From Omphiscola glabra (lineage: Eukaryota; Mollusca; Gastropoda; Lymnaeidae), in contig OZ024806.1 in the NCBI GenBank assembly GCA_964017045.1, positions 2,238,502 through 2,302,501 of the forward strand: 64,000 nt of DNA. Reading direction: 5' to 3'. The notes beneath the pieces are model-generated. The model did not search any database. It saw nothing but the letters and a program-made list of their open reading frames with translations, and was not told the DNA's origin. The position numbers and the translations under genes were made by a program. Below, one piece after another: positions 30,761-45,831 of the stretch. Position 1 is the stretch's first letter. Each line of letters starts with the position of its first letter.

Positions 30761-33700
30761 AACACCACAACAACCACCACAAACACAAACACAAGCACCA
30801 TAAACAGCACCACAACCAGCACCATAAACATCACCACAACCAGCACCATAACCCCCAGCACCACAACCACAACCACCACCACAAACACCAGCACAACAAA
30901 CAGCACCACAGCCAGCACAACAAACAGCAACAAAACCAGCACCACAAACACCAGCACCACAAACATCACCACAACCACCACCACAACCACCACCACAAAC
31001 ACCAGCACCACAACCAGCACCACAACCAGCACCACAACCAGCACCACAACAAGCACCACAACCAGCACAACAACCAGCACCACAATCAGCACCACAAACA
31101 CCAGCAGCACAACCACCACCAAAAACACCAGCACCACAAACATCACCACAACCAGCACCACAACCAGCACCACAACCACCACCACCAGAACCATCACCAC
31201 CACAACCACCACCACAAAAACAACGACCACCACAACCAGCACCACAAACACCATCACCACAACCACCACCACAAACACCAGCACCACAAACAACACCACA
31301 AACAGCACCACAACCAGTACCACCACCACAAACATCACCACCACCACCACAACCAGCACCACAACCACCACCAAATCCAGCAAAACAACCAGCACCACAA
31401 CCACCAGCACCACCACAACCAGCAACACAACCACCACCACAAACACCAGCACCACAACAAGCACCACAACCAACACCACAACCATCACCACAACCACCAC
31501 CACAATCATCACCACCACAACCACCACCACAACCACCACCAGCACCACAACCAGCACCTCAACCAACACCACAACCAGCACCACAAACAACAGCACCACA
31601 AACAGCACCACATTCATCACCACAAACACCAGCACCACAACCACCACCACAAAATCCAGCACCTCAAAAAGCACCACAACCAGCACCACAACCACTACCA
31701 CAACTACCACCACAACCACCACCACAAACACCAGCACCACAAACAGCACAACAACCAGCACTTTAACCAGCACCACAACCACCACCACAAACACCAGCAC
31801 CATAACCAGCACCATAAACAGCACCACAACCAGCACCACAACCAGCACCACAACCAGCACCACAAACACCAGCACCACAAAAAGCACCACAACCACCACC
31901 ACAAACACCAGCACCACAACCAGCACCACAACCACCACCACAAGCAGCACCACATACACCAGCACCACAAACAGCACCACAACCAGCACCACAAACACCA
32001 GCACCACAACCAGCACCATAAACACCAGCACCACAACCAGCACCACAACCAGCAACGCAACCAGCACCACAAACACCAGCACCACAAACCGCACCACAAC
32101 CACCACCACAAACACCAGTACCACAACCAACACCACAACCAGCACCACAACCAGCACCACAACCAGCACAACAACCAGCACCACAACCAGCACCACAACC
32201 ACCAGCACAACAAACAGCACCACAACCACAACCACCACAAAAAACATCAGCACCACAACCAGCACCACAAACACCAACACCACAAACACCAGCACCACAA
32301 ACACCAGCACCACAACCACCACCGCAACTAGCACCACAAACACCAGCACCACAAACAGCTCCACAACCAGCACAACAAACACCAGCACCACAAACCGCAC
32401 CACAACAACCACCACAAACACCAGTACCACAACCAGCACCACCACCATCACCACAAACACTACCACAACCACCACCACAACCACCACCACAACCACCACC
32501 CCAACCAGCACCACAAACAGCACAACAACCAGCACCTTAACCAGCACCACAACAACCACCACAAACATCAGTACCACAACCAGCACCACAAACACCAGCA
32601 CCACAAACACCAGCACCACAAAAAGCACCACAACCAGCACCACAACCACCACCACAAGCAGCACCACATACACCAGCACCACAAACAGCACCACAACCAG
32701 CACCACAAACACCAGTACCACAACCAGCACCACAACCAGCACCACAACCAGCACCACAACCACCACCACAACCACCAGCACAACAAACAGCACCACAACC
32801 ACAACCACAACCAGCACCACAACCACCACCACAACCACCAGCACAACACACAGCACCACAACCACAACCACCACAAAAAACACCAGCACCACAACCAGCA
32901 CCACAAACACCAACACCACAAACACCAGCACCACAAACACCAGCACCAAAACCACCACCACAACCACCACCACAAACACCAGCACCACAACCAGCACCAC
33001 AACCAGCACCACAACCAGCACCACAACCAGCACAACAATCAGCACCACAACCAGCACCACAACCAGCAACACAAACACCAGCACCACAAACACCACCACA
33101 ACCACCACCACAACCACCACCACAAACACAAACAACACAACCACCACCACAACCACCACAACCAACACCACAACCATCACCACCACAACCAGCACCACAA
33201 CCAACACCACAACCACCACCACAACCACCACCACAACCATCACCACCATAACCACCATCACAACCACCACAAGCACCACAAACAGCACCACAACCAGCAC
33301 CGCAACCAGCACAATAACCAGCACCACAACCAGCACCACAACCAGCTCCACAACCAGCACCACAACCAGCACCACAACCAGCACCACAAACACAAGCACC
33401 ACAACCACCACAACAAACAGCACCACAACCAGCACCACAACCAGCACCACAACCACCACCACAACCACCACCTCCACCACCACAACCAACACCACAACCA
33501 CCACCAAAACCACCAGAACCACAAACAGCACCACAACCACCACCACAAACACCACCACAACCACCACCACAAACACCACCACAACCACCACCACAAACAC
33601 AAACACCACAACCACCACCACAACCAGCACCACAACCAGCACAACAAACACCATCACCACAAACAGCACCACAACCACCACCACAAACAACAGCACCACA

Positions 33701-36264
33701 AAAAACACCACAAACAGCACCACAAACAGCACCACAACCAGTACCACCACCACAAACATCATCACCACCACCACAACCAGCACCACAACCACCACCAAAA
33801 CAAGCAAAACAACCACCACCACAAACACCAGGACAACAAACAGCACCACAACCAGCACAACAAAGAGCACCACAACCTGCACAACAAACAGCACCAAAAC
33901 CACCACCACAACCACCACCAAAAACACCAGCACCACAAACATCACCACAACCAGCACCACAACCAGCACCACAACCACCACCACCAGAACCATCACCACC
34001 ACAACCACCACCACAAAAACAACCACCACCACAACCAGCACCACAAACACCATCACCACAAAAAGCACCACAACCACCACCACAAACACCAGCACCACAA
34101 ACAACACCACAAACAGCACCACAACCAGTACCACCACCACAAACATCACCACCACCACCACAACCAGCACCACAACCACCACCAAAACCAGCAAAACAAC
34201 CAGCACCACAACCACCAGCACCACCACAACCAGCAACACAACCACCACCACAAACACCAGCACCACAACAAGCACCACAACCAACACCACAACCACCACC
34301 ACAATCATCACCACCACAACCACCACCACAACCACAACCAGCACCACAACCAGCACCACAACCAGCACCTCAACCAACACCACAACCAGCACCACAAACA
34401 CCAGCACCACAAACAGCACCACATTCACCACCACAAACATCAGCACCACAACCACCACCACAAAATCCAGCACATCAAAAAGCACCACAACCAGCACCAC
34501 AACCACTACCACAACTACCACCACAACCACCACCCCAACCACCACCACAAACACCAGCACCACAAACAGCACAACAACCAGCACCTTAACCAGCGGCACA
34601 ACCACCACCACAAACACCAGCACCATAACCATCACCATAAACAGCACCAAAACCAGCACCACAACCAGCACCACAAACACCAGCACCACAAAACGCACCA
34701 CAACCACCACCACAAACACCAGCACCACAACCAGCACCACAACCAGCACCACAACCAGCACCACAACCAGCACCACAACCACCACCACAACCACCAGCAC
34801 AACAAACAGCACCACAACCACAACCACCACAAAAAACACCAGCACCACAACCAGCACCACAAACACCAACACCACAAACACCAGCACCACAAACACCAGC
34901 ACCACAAACAGCACCACAACCAGCACCACAAACACCAGCATCACAAACCGCACCACAACCACCACCACAAACACCAGTACCACAACCAGCACCACAAACA
35001 CCAGCACCACAAACAGCACCACAACCACCATCACAAACACCAGCACCACAACCAGCACCATAAACACCAGCACCACAACCAGCACCACAAACAGAACAAC
35101 AACCAGCACCACAACTAGCACCACAACAAGCACCACAACCAACACCACAAACACCAGCACCATAAACACCAGCACCACAACCAGCACCACAAACACCAGC
35201 ACCACAACCAGCACCACAACCAGCACCACAACCAACACCACAACCACCACAACAACCACCACAACAACCAGCACCACAAACACCAGCACCACAACCAGCA
35301 CCACAACCAGCACCACAACCAGCACCACAACCAGCACCACAACCACCACCACAACCACCAGCACAACAAACAGCACCACAACCACAACCACCACAAAAAA
35401 CACCAGCACCACAACCAGCACCACAAACACCAACACCACAAACACCAGCACCACAAACACCAGCACCACAAACAGCACCACAACCAGCACCACAAACACC
35501 AGCATCACAAACCGCACCACAACCACCACCACAAACACCAGTACCACAACCAGCACCACAAACACCAGCACCACAAACAGCACCACAACCACCATCACAA
35601 ACACCAGCACCACAACCAGCACCATAAACACCAGCACCACAACCAGCACCACAAACAGAACAACAACCAGCACCACAACTAGCACCACAACAAGCACCAC
35701 AACCAACACCACAAACACCAGCACCATAAACACCAGCACCACAACCAGCACCACAAACACCAGCACCACAACCAGCACCACAACCAGCACCACAACCAAC
35801 ACCACAACCACCACAACAACCACCACAACAACCAGCACCACAAACACCAGCACCACAACCAGCACCACAACCAGCACCACAACCACCACCACAAACACCA
35901 GCACCCCAAACAGCATCACAACCACAAGCACCACAACCAGCACCACAACCACCACCACAAACACCAGCACCCCAAACAGCATCACAACCACAAGCACCAC
36001 AAAAAGCACCACAACCACCACCACAACCACCACAAACACAAACACAAACACCAGCACCACAAACAGCAACACAACCACCACCACAACCAGCACCACAACC
36101 ACCAGCGCCACAACCACCACCACAAACACCAGCAAAACAAACAGCACCACAACCAGCACCACAACCAGCACCAGCACCACCACCACAAACAGCACCACAA
36201 ACATTAGCACAACAAACAGCATCACAACCACCAGCACCACAAACAGCACCACAACCACCACCAC
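30761..36264. repeat. HOR B, unit 1 (5,504 bp)
   Basis: Bounded by the marker AACACCACAACAACC at 30,761 and 36,265. The order is an F-like left part (shared with 4,941-7,300), then an E-like right part. It is set apart by a 564-bp internal tandem duplication at about 34.7-35.85 kb that B2 lacks. Without that duplication it would be 4,940 bp. Confidence 0.88.
34721..35848. repeat. 564-bp tandem duplication private to B1
   Basis: The ACAGAACAAC marker occurs at 35,091 and 35,655, and the CCACCAGCACAACAAAC marker at 34,791 and 35,355: both 564 bp apart. The corresponding sites at 4,315, 30,135, 40,901 and 56,993 are single. The repeat edges fall in runs of CACCACAACCAG, so unequal exchange between two such runs is the simplest origin. 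Edges are approximate. Confidence 0.87.
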
Positions 36265-39200
36265 AACACCACAACAACCACCACAAACACAAACACAAGC
36301 ACCATAAACAGCACCACAACCAGCACCATAAACAGCACCACAACCAGCACCATAACCCCCAGCACCACAACCACAACCACCACCACAAACACCAGCACAA
36401 CAAACAGCACCACAGCCAGCACAACAAACAGCAACAAAACCAGCACCACAAACACCAGCACCACAAACATCACCACAACCACCACCACCACCACCACCAC
36501 AAACACCAGCACCACAACCAGCACCACAACCAGCACCACAACCAGCACCACAACCAGCACCACAACAAGCACCACAACCAGCACAACAACCAGCACCACA
36601 ATCAGCACCACAAACACCAGCAGCACAACCACCACCAAAAACACCAGCACCACAAACATCACCACAACCAGCACCACAACCAGCACCACAACCACCACCA
36701 CCAGAACCATCACCACCACAACCACCACCACAAAAACAACGACCACCACAACCAGCACCACAAACACCATCACCACAACCACCACCACAAACACCAGCAC
36801 CACAAACAACACCACAAACAGCACCACAACCAGTACCACCACCACAAACATCACCACCACCACCACAACCAGCACCACAACCACCACCAAATCCAGCAAA
36901 ACAACCAGCACCACAACCACCAGCACCACCACAACCAGCAACACAACCACTACCACAAACACCAGCACCACAACAAGCACCACAACCAACACCACAACCA
37001 TCACCACAACCACCACCACAATCATCACCACCACAACCACCACCACAACCACCACCAGCACCACAACCAGCACCTCAACCAACACCACAACCAGCACCAC
37101 AAACAACAGCACCACAAACAGCACCACATTCATCACCACAAACACCAGCACCACAACCACCACCACAAAATCCAGCACCTCAAAAAGCACCACAACCAGC
37201 ACCACAACCACTACCACAACTACCACCACAACCACCACCACAAACACCAGCACCACAAACAGCACAACAACCAGCACTTTAACCAGCACCACAAACACCA
37301 CCACAAACACCAGCACCATAACCAGCACCATAAACAGCACCACAACCAGCACCACAACCAGCACCACAACCAGCACCACAAACACCAGCACCACAAAAAG
37401 CACCACAACCACCACCACAAACACCAGCACCACAACCAGCACCACAACCACCACCACAAGCAGCACCACATACACCAGCACCACAAACAGCACCACAACC
37501 AGCACCACAAACACCAGCACCACAACCAGCACCATAAACACCAGCACCACAACCAGCACCACAACCAGCAACGCAACCAGCACCACAAACACCAGCACCA
37601 CAAACCGCACCACAACCACCACCACAAACACCAGTACCACAACCAACACCACAACCAGCACCACAACCAGCACCACAACCAGCACAACAACCAGCACCAC
37701 AACCACCACCACAACCACCAGCACAACAAACAGCACCACAACCACAACCACCACAAAAAACATCAGCACCACAACCAGCACCACAAACACCAACACCACA
37801 AACACCAGCACCACAAACACCAGCACCACAACCACCACCGCAACTAGCACCACAAACACCAGCACCACAAACAGCTCCACAACCAGCACCACAAACACCA
37901 GCACCACAAACCGCACCACAACAACCACCACAAACACCAGTACCACAACCAGCACCACCACCAGCACCACAAACACTACCACAACCACCACCACAACCAC
38001 CACCACAACCACCACCCTTACCAGCACCACAAACAGCACAACAACCAGCACCTTAACCAGCACCACAACAAACACCACAAACATCAGTACCACAACCAGC
38101 ACCACAAACACCAGCACCACAAAAAGCACCACAACCAGCACCACAACCACCACCACAAGCAGCACCACATACACCAGCACCACAAACAGCACCACAACCA
38201 GCACCACAAACACCAGTACCACAACCAGCACCACAACCAGCACCACAACCAGCACCACAACCACCACCACAACCACCAGCACAACAAACAGCACCACAAC
38301 CACAACCACAACCAGCACCACAACCACCACCACAACCACCAGCACAACAAACAGCACCACAACCACAACCACCACAAAAAACACCAGCACCACAACCAGC
38401 ACCACAAACACCAACACCACAAACACCAGCACCACAAACACCAGCACCAAAACCACCACCACAACCACCACCACAAACACCAGCACCACAACCAGCACCA
38501 CAACCAGCACCACAACCAGCACCACAACCAGCACCACAACCAGCACAACAATCAGCACCACAACCAGCACCACAACCAGCAACACAAACACCAGCACCAC
38601 AAACACCACCACAACCACCACCACAACCACCACCACAAACACAAACAACACAACCACCACCACAACCACCACAACCAACACCACAACCATCACCACCACA
38701 ACGACCACCACCACAACCACCACCACAACCAGCACCACAACCAACACCACAACCACCACCACAACCACCACCACAACCATCACCACCATAACCACCATCA
38801 CAACCACCACAAGCACCACAAACAGCACCACAACCAGCATCGCAACCAGCAACACAACCAGCACAATAACCAGCACCACAACCAGCACCACAACCAGCTC
38901 CACAACCAGCACCACAACCAGCACCACAACCAGCACCACAATAACAAGCACCACAACCACCACAACAAACAGCACCACAACCAGCACCACAACCAGCACC
39001 ACAACCACCACCACAACCACCACCTCCACCACCACAACCAACACCACAACCACCACCAAAACCACCAGAACCACAAACAGCACCACAACCACCACCACAA
39101 ACACCACCACAACCACCACCACAAACACCACCACAACCACCACCACAAACACAAACACCACAACCACCACCACAACCAGCACCACAACCAGCACCACAAA

Positions 39201-41528
39201 CACCATCACCACAAACAGCACCACAACCACCACCACAAACAACAGCACCACAAAAAAAACCACAAACAGCACCACAAACAGCACCACAACCAGTACCACC
39301 ACCACAAACATCATCACCACCACCACAACCAGCACCACAACCACCACCAAAACAAGCAAAACAACCACCACCACAAACACCAGGACAACAAACAGCACCA
39401 CAACCAGCACAACAAAGAGCACCACAACCTGCACAACAAACAGCACCAAAACCACCACCACAACCACCACCAAAAACACCAGCACCACAAACATCACCAC
39501 AACCACCACCACAACCAGCACCACAACCACCACCAAAACAAGCAAAACAACCACCACCACAAACACCAGGACAACAAACAGCACCACAACCAGCACAACA
39601 AAGAGCACCACAACCTGCACAACAAACAGCACCAAAACCACCACCACAACCACCACCAAAAACACCAGCACCACAAACATCACCACAACCAGCACCACAA
39701 CCAGCACCACAACCACCACCACCAGAACCATCACCACCACAACCACCACCACAAAAACAACCACCACCACAACCAGCACCACAAACACCATCACCACAAA
39801 AAGCACCACAACCACCACCACAAACACCAGCACCACAAACAACAACACAAACAGCACCACAACCAGTACCACCACCACAAACATCACCACCACCACCACA
39901 ACCAGCACCACAACCACCACCAAAACCAGCAAAACAACCAGCACCACAACCACCAGCACCACAACCACCAGCACCACCACAACCAGCAACACAACCACCA
40001 CCACAAACACCAGCACCACAACAAGCACCACAACCAACACCACAACCACCACCACAATCATCACCACCACAACCACCACCACAACCACAACCAGCACCAC
40101 AACCAGCACCACAACCAGCACCTCAACCAACACCACAACCAGCACCACAAACACCAGCACCACAAACAGCACCACATTCACCACCACAAACATCAGCACC
40201 ACAACCACCACCACAAAATCCAGCACATCAAAAAGCACCACAACCAGCACCACAACCACTACCACAACTACCACCACAACCACCACCCCAACCACCACCA
40301 CAAACACCAGCACCACAAACAGCACAACAACCAGCACCTTAACCAGCACCACAACCACCACCACAAACACCAGCACCATAACCATCACGATAAACAGCAC
40401 CAAAACCAGCACCACAACCAGCACCACAAACACCAGCACCACAAAACGCACCACAACCACCACCACAAACACCAGCACCACAACCAGCACCACAACCAGC
40501 ACCACAACCAGCACCACAACCAGCACCACAACCAGCACCACAACCAGCACCACAACCACCACCACAACCACCAGCACAACCACCAGCACAACAAACAGCA
40601 CCACAACCACCACAAAAAACACCAGCACCACAACCAGCACCACAAACACCAACACCACAAACACCAGCACCACAAACACCAGCACCACAACCAGCACCAC
40701 AAACACCAGCACCACAAACAGCACCACAACCAGCACCACAAACACCAGCATCACAAACCGCACCACAACCACCACCACAAACACCAGTACCACAACCAGC
40801 ACCACAAACACCAGCACCACAAACAGCACCACAACCACCATCACAAACACCAGCACCACAACCAGCACCATAAACACCAGCACCACAACCAGCACCACAA
40901 ACAGAACAACAACCAGCACCACAACTAGCACCACAACAAGCACCACAACCAACACCACAAACACCAGCACCATAAACACCAGCACCACAACCAGCACCAC
41001 AAACACCAGCACCACAACCAGCACCACAACCAGCACCACAACCAACACCACAACCACCACAACAACCACCACAACAACCAGCACCACAAACACCAGCACC
41101 ACAACCAGCACCACAACCAGCACCACAACCAGCACCACAACCACCACCACAAACACCAGCACCCCAAACAGCATCACAACCACAAGCACCACAACCAGCA
41201 CCACAACCACCACCACAAACACCAGCACCCCAAACAGCATCACAACCACAAGCACCACAAAAAGCACCACAACCACCACCACAACCACCACAAACACAAA
41301 CACCAGCACCACAAACAGCAACACAACCACCACCACAACCAGCACCACAACCACCAGCGCCACAACCACCACCACAAACACCAGCAAAACAAACAGCACC
41401 ACAACCAGCACCACAACCAGCACCACAACCAGCACCAGCACCACCACCACAAACAGCACCACAAACATTAGCACAACAAACAGCATCACAACCACCAGCA
41501 CCACAAACAGCACCACAACCACCACCAC
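36265..41528. repeat. HOR B, unit 2 (5,264 bp)
   Basis: Head-to-tail with B1, bounded by the same marker at 36,265 and 41,529. It lacks B1's 564-bp duplication but has its own 186-bp tandem duplication near 39.3-39.7 kb plus several extra 12-mers. Anchors lie about 5,516-5,540 bp from their B1 counterparts in the left and middle parts, and about 5,250 bp after the 564-bp difference. Confidence 0.88.
39320..39691. repeat. 186-bp tandem duplication private to B2
   Basis: AGGACAACAAACAGC occurs at 39,382 and again at 39,568, and the flanking strings (AAACAAGCAAAACAACC, CAACCTGCACAACAAACAGC) are repeated in the same order. B1 has a single copy near 33,829. Edges are approximate. Confidence 0.85.
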
Positions 41529-43854
41529 AACACCACAACAACCACCACAAACACAAACACAAGCACCATAAACAGCACCACATCCAGCACCATAAACAGC
41601 ACCACAACCAGCACCATAACCCCCAGCACCACAACCACAACCACCACCACAAACACCAGCACAACAAACAGCACCACAGCCAGCACAACAAACAGCAACA
41701 AAACCAGCACCACAAACACCAGCACCACAAACATCACCACAACCACCACCACAACCACCACCACAAACACCAGCACCACAACCAGCACCACAACCAGCAC
41801 CACAACCAGCACCACAACAAGCACCACAACATGCACAACAACCAGCACCACAATCAGCAGCACAAACACCAGCAGCACAACCACCACCAAAAACACCAGC
41901 ACCACAAACATCACCACAACCAGCACCACAACCAGCACCACAACCACCACCACCAGAACCATCACCACCACAACCACCACCACAAAAACAACGACCACCA
42001 CAACCAGCACCACAAACACCATCACCACAACCACCACCACAAACACCAGCACCACAAACAACACCACAAACAGCACCACAACCAGTACCACCACCACAAA
42101 CATCACCACCACCACCACAACCAGCACCACCACCACCACCAAATCCAGCAAAACAACCAGCACCACAACCACCAGCACCACCACAACCAGCAACACAACC
42201 ACCACCACAAACACCAGCACCACAACAAGCACCACAACCAACACCACAACCATCACCACAACCACCACCACAATCATCACCACCACAACCACCACCACAA
42301 CCACCACCAGCACCACAACCAGCACCTCAACCAACACCACAACCAGCACCACAAACACCAGCACCACAAACAGCACCACATTCATCACCACAAACACCAG
42401 CACCACAACCACCACCACAAAATCCAGCACCTCAAAAAGCACCACAACCAGCACCACAACCACTACCACAACTACCACCACAACCACCACCACAAACACC
42501 AGCACCACAAACAGCACAACAACCAGCACTTTAACCAGCACCACAAACACCACCACAAACACCAGCACCATAACCAGCACCACAACCAGCACCACAACCA
42601 GCACCACAACCAGCACCACAAACACCAGCACCACAAAAAGCACCACAACCACCACCACAAACACCAGCACCACAACCAGCACCACAACCACCACCACAAG
42701 CAGCACCACATACACCAGCACCACAAACAGCACCACAACCAGCACCACAAACACCAGCACCACAACCAGCACCATAAACACCAGCACCACAACCAGCACC
42801 ACAACCAGCAACGCAACCAGCACCACAAACACCAGCACCACAAACCGCACCACAACCACCACCACAAACACCAGTACCACAACCAACACCACAACCAACA
42901 CCACAACCAGCACCACAACCAGCACAACAACCAGCACCACAACCACCACCACAACCACCAGCACAACAAACAGCACCACAACCACAACCACCACAAAAAA
43001 CATCAGCACCACAACCAGCACCACAAACACCAACACCACAAACACCAGCACCACAAACACCAGCACCACAACCACCACCGCAACTAGCACCACAAACACC
43101 AGCACCACAAACAGCTCCACAACCAGCACCACAAACATCAGCACCACAAACCGCACCACAACAACCACCACAAACACCAGTACCACAACCAGCACCACCA
43201 CCAGCACCACAAACACTACCACAACCACCACCACAACCACCACCACAACCACCACCCCAACCAGCACCACAAACAGCACAACAACCAGCACCTTAACCAG
43301 CACCACAACAACCACCACAAACATCAGTACCACAACCAGCACCACAAACACCAGCACCACAAAAAGCACCACAACCAGCACCACAACCACCACCACAAGC
43401 AGCACCACATACACCAGCACCACAAACAGCACCACAACCAGCACCACAAACACCAGTACCACAACCAGCACCACAACCAGCACCACAACCAGCACCACAA
43501 CCACCACCACAACCACCAGCACAACAAACAGCACCACAACCACAACCACCACAAAAAACACCAGCACCACAACCAGCACCACAAACACCAACACCACAAA
43601 CACCAGCACCACAAACACCAGCACCACAACCACCACCGCAACCAGCACCACAAACACCAGCACCACAAACAGCACCACAACCAGCACCACAAACACCAGC
43701 ATCACAAACCGCACCACAACCACCACCACAAACACCATTACCACAACCAGCACCACAAACACCAGTACCACAACCAGCACCACAACCAGCACCACAACCA
43801 GCACCACAACCACCACCACCACCAACACCACAACCACCACCACAACAACCAGCA

Positions 43855-45830
43855 CCAAAAACATCATTACAACCAGCACCACAACCAGCACCACCACCAG
43901 CACCACAACCAGCACCACAACCAGCACCACAACCACCACCACCAGAACCATCACCACCACAACCACCACTACAAAAACAACCACCACCACAACCAGCACC
44001 ACAAACACCATCACCACAAACAGCACCATAACCACCACCACAAACACCAGCACCACAAACAACACCACAAACAGCACCACAACCAGTACCACCACCACAA
44101 ACATCACCACCACCACCACAACCATCACCACAACCACCACCAAAACCAGCAAAACAACCAGCACCACAACCACCAGCACCACCACAACCAACACCACAAA
44201 CACCAGCACCACAACCACCACCACAATCATCACCACCACAACCACCACCACAACCACCACCACAACCACCACCAGCACCACAACCAGCACCACAACCAAC
44301 ACCACAAGCATCACCACAACCACCACCACAATCATCACCACCACAACCACCACCACCAGCACCACAACCAGCACCACAACCAGCACCTCAACCAACACCA
44401 CAACCAGCACCACAAACACCAGCACCACAAACAGCACCACATTCACCACCACAAACACCAGCACCACAACCACCACCACAACCAGCACCACAACCACTAC
44501 CACAACTACCACCACAACCACCACCCCAACCACCACCACAAACACCAGCACCACAACCAGCATCTTAACCAGCATCACAACCACCACCACAAACACCAGC
44601 ACCATAACCAACACCACAAAAAGCACCACAACCACCACCACAAACACCAGCAACACAACCAGCACCACAACCACAACCACAAGCAGCACCACATACACCA
44701 GCACCACAAACAGCACTACAACCAGCACCACAAACACCAGCACCACAAACACCAGCACCATAAACACCAGCACCACAACCCCCACCACAACCATCACCAC
44801 CACAACCACCATCACAACCACCACAAGCACCACAACCAGCACCACAACCAGCACCCCAAACAGCATCACTACCACAAGCACCACAAACAGCACCACAACC
44901 ACCACCACAACACCACAACAACCACCACAACCACAAACACAAACACCATACCACAAACAGCACCACAACCACCACCACAACCAGCACCACAACCACCAGC
45001 GCCACAACCACCACCACAAACACCACCACAACCACCAGAACCACAAACAGCATCACAACCACCACCACAAACACCACCACAACAAACACCACAACAAACA
45101 CCACCACAACCACCACCACAAACACAAACACCACAACCACCACAACAACCACCACCAAACCCATCACCACCACAACCACCACCACCACAACCTGCACCAC
45201 AACCAACACTACAACCACCACCACAACCAACACCACAACCATCACCACCACAACCAGCACCACAACCAGCACCACAACCAGCACCAAAACCAGCACCAAA
45301 ACCAGCACCACAAACACCAGCACCACAAACACGAGCACCACAAACATTACCACAACCACCACCACAAACACCAGCACCACAAACAGCACCACAACCACCA
45401 CCACAACCACCACCACAAACACCAGCACCACAACCACCACCACAAAATCCAGCATCACAAAAAGCACCACAACCAGCACTACAACCACTACCACAACCAC
45501 CACAACCACATCCCCAACTACCATCACAAACACCAGCACCACAAACAGCACCACAACCAGCACCTTAACCAGCACCACAACCACCACAACCACCACCACA
45601 ACCAGCACCACAAACATCATTACCACAAACAGCACCAGAACCACATACCACAAACACCAGCACCACAACCAGCACCATAAACACCAGCACCACAAACAGT
45701 CCCACAACCACCACCACAAACACCAGCACCACAAACAGCACCACAACCACCACCACAAACACCAGTACCACAACCAGCACCACAACCACCACCACCACCA
45801 ACACCACAACCACCACCACAACAACCAGCA
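43855..45830. repeat. Subunit H (1,976 bp), in G1
   Basis: CCAAAAACATCATTAC at 43,855 and 45,831. It contains the C core starting at 44,849. It is 3 bp longer than the early copy by marker spacing. Confidence 0.82.
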
Positions 45831-45831
45831 C
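44849..45831. repeat. C core, copy 5 (983 bp), in G1
   Basis: Same landmark order as copy 4 and only 3 bp different in length. CCTTAACC lies at 45,563. Confidence 0.82.

Larger units (their letters stand above)
25821..33135. repeat. Right copy of the 25,820-bp-offset block duplication
   Basis: This is the partner of bases 1-7,300, starting inside the end of the second tandem A unit and running through A3, E and the first 2.4 kb of the first B unit. The constant 25,820-bp offset holds for over 6.7 kb before the 15-bp unit gain. Three substitutions found by eye in 7.3 kb suggest identity above 99.9%, though I could not align every base. After about 33,135 the copy stays B-type while the left copy turns into C-type sequence. 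Confidence 0.93.

Noticed and set aside
41831..43087. A 418-codon + strand His/Asn/Gln/Lys frame from an ATG at 41,831
   Set aside because: This is the CAC CAC AAC CAG frame; it opens at a private ATG (CAACATGCAC) and closes at the common ACTAGC variant. Sister copies lack the ATG, and there is no domain or signal.
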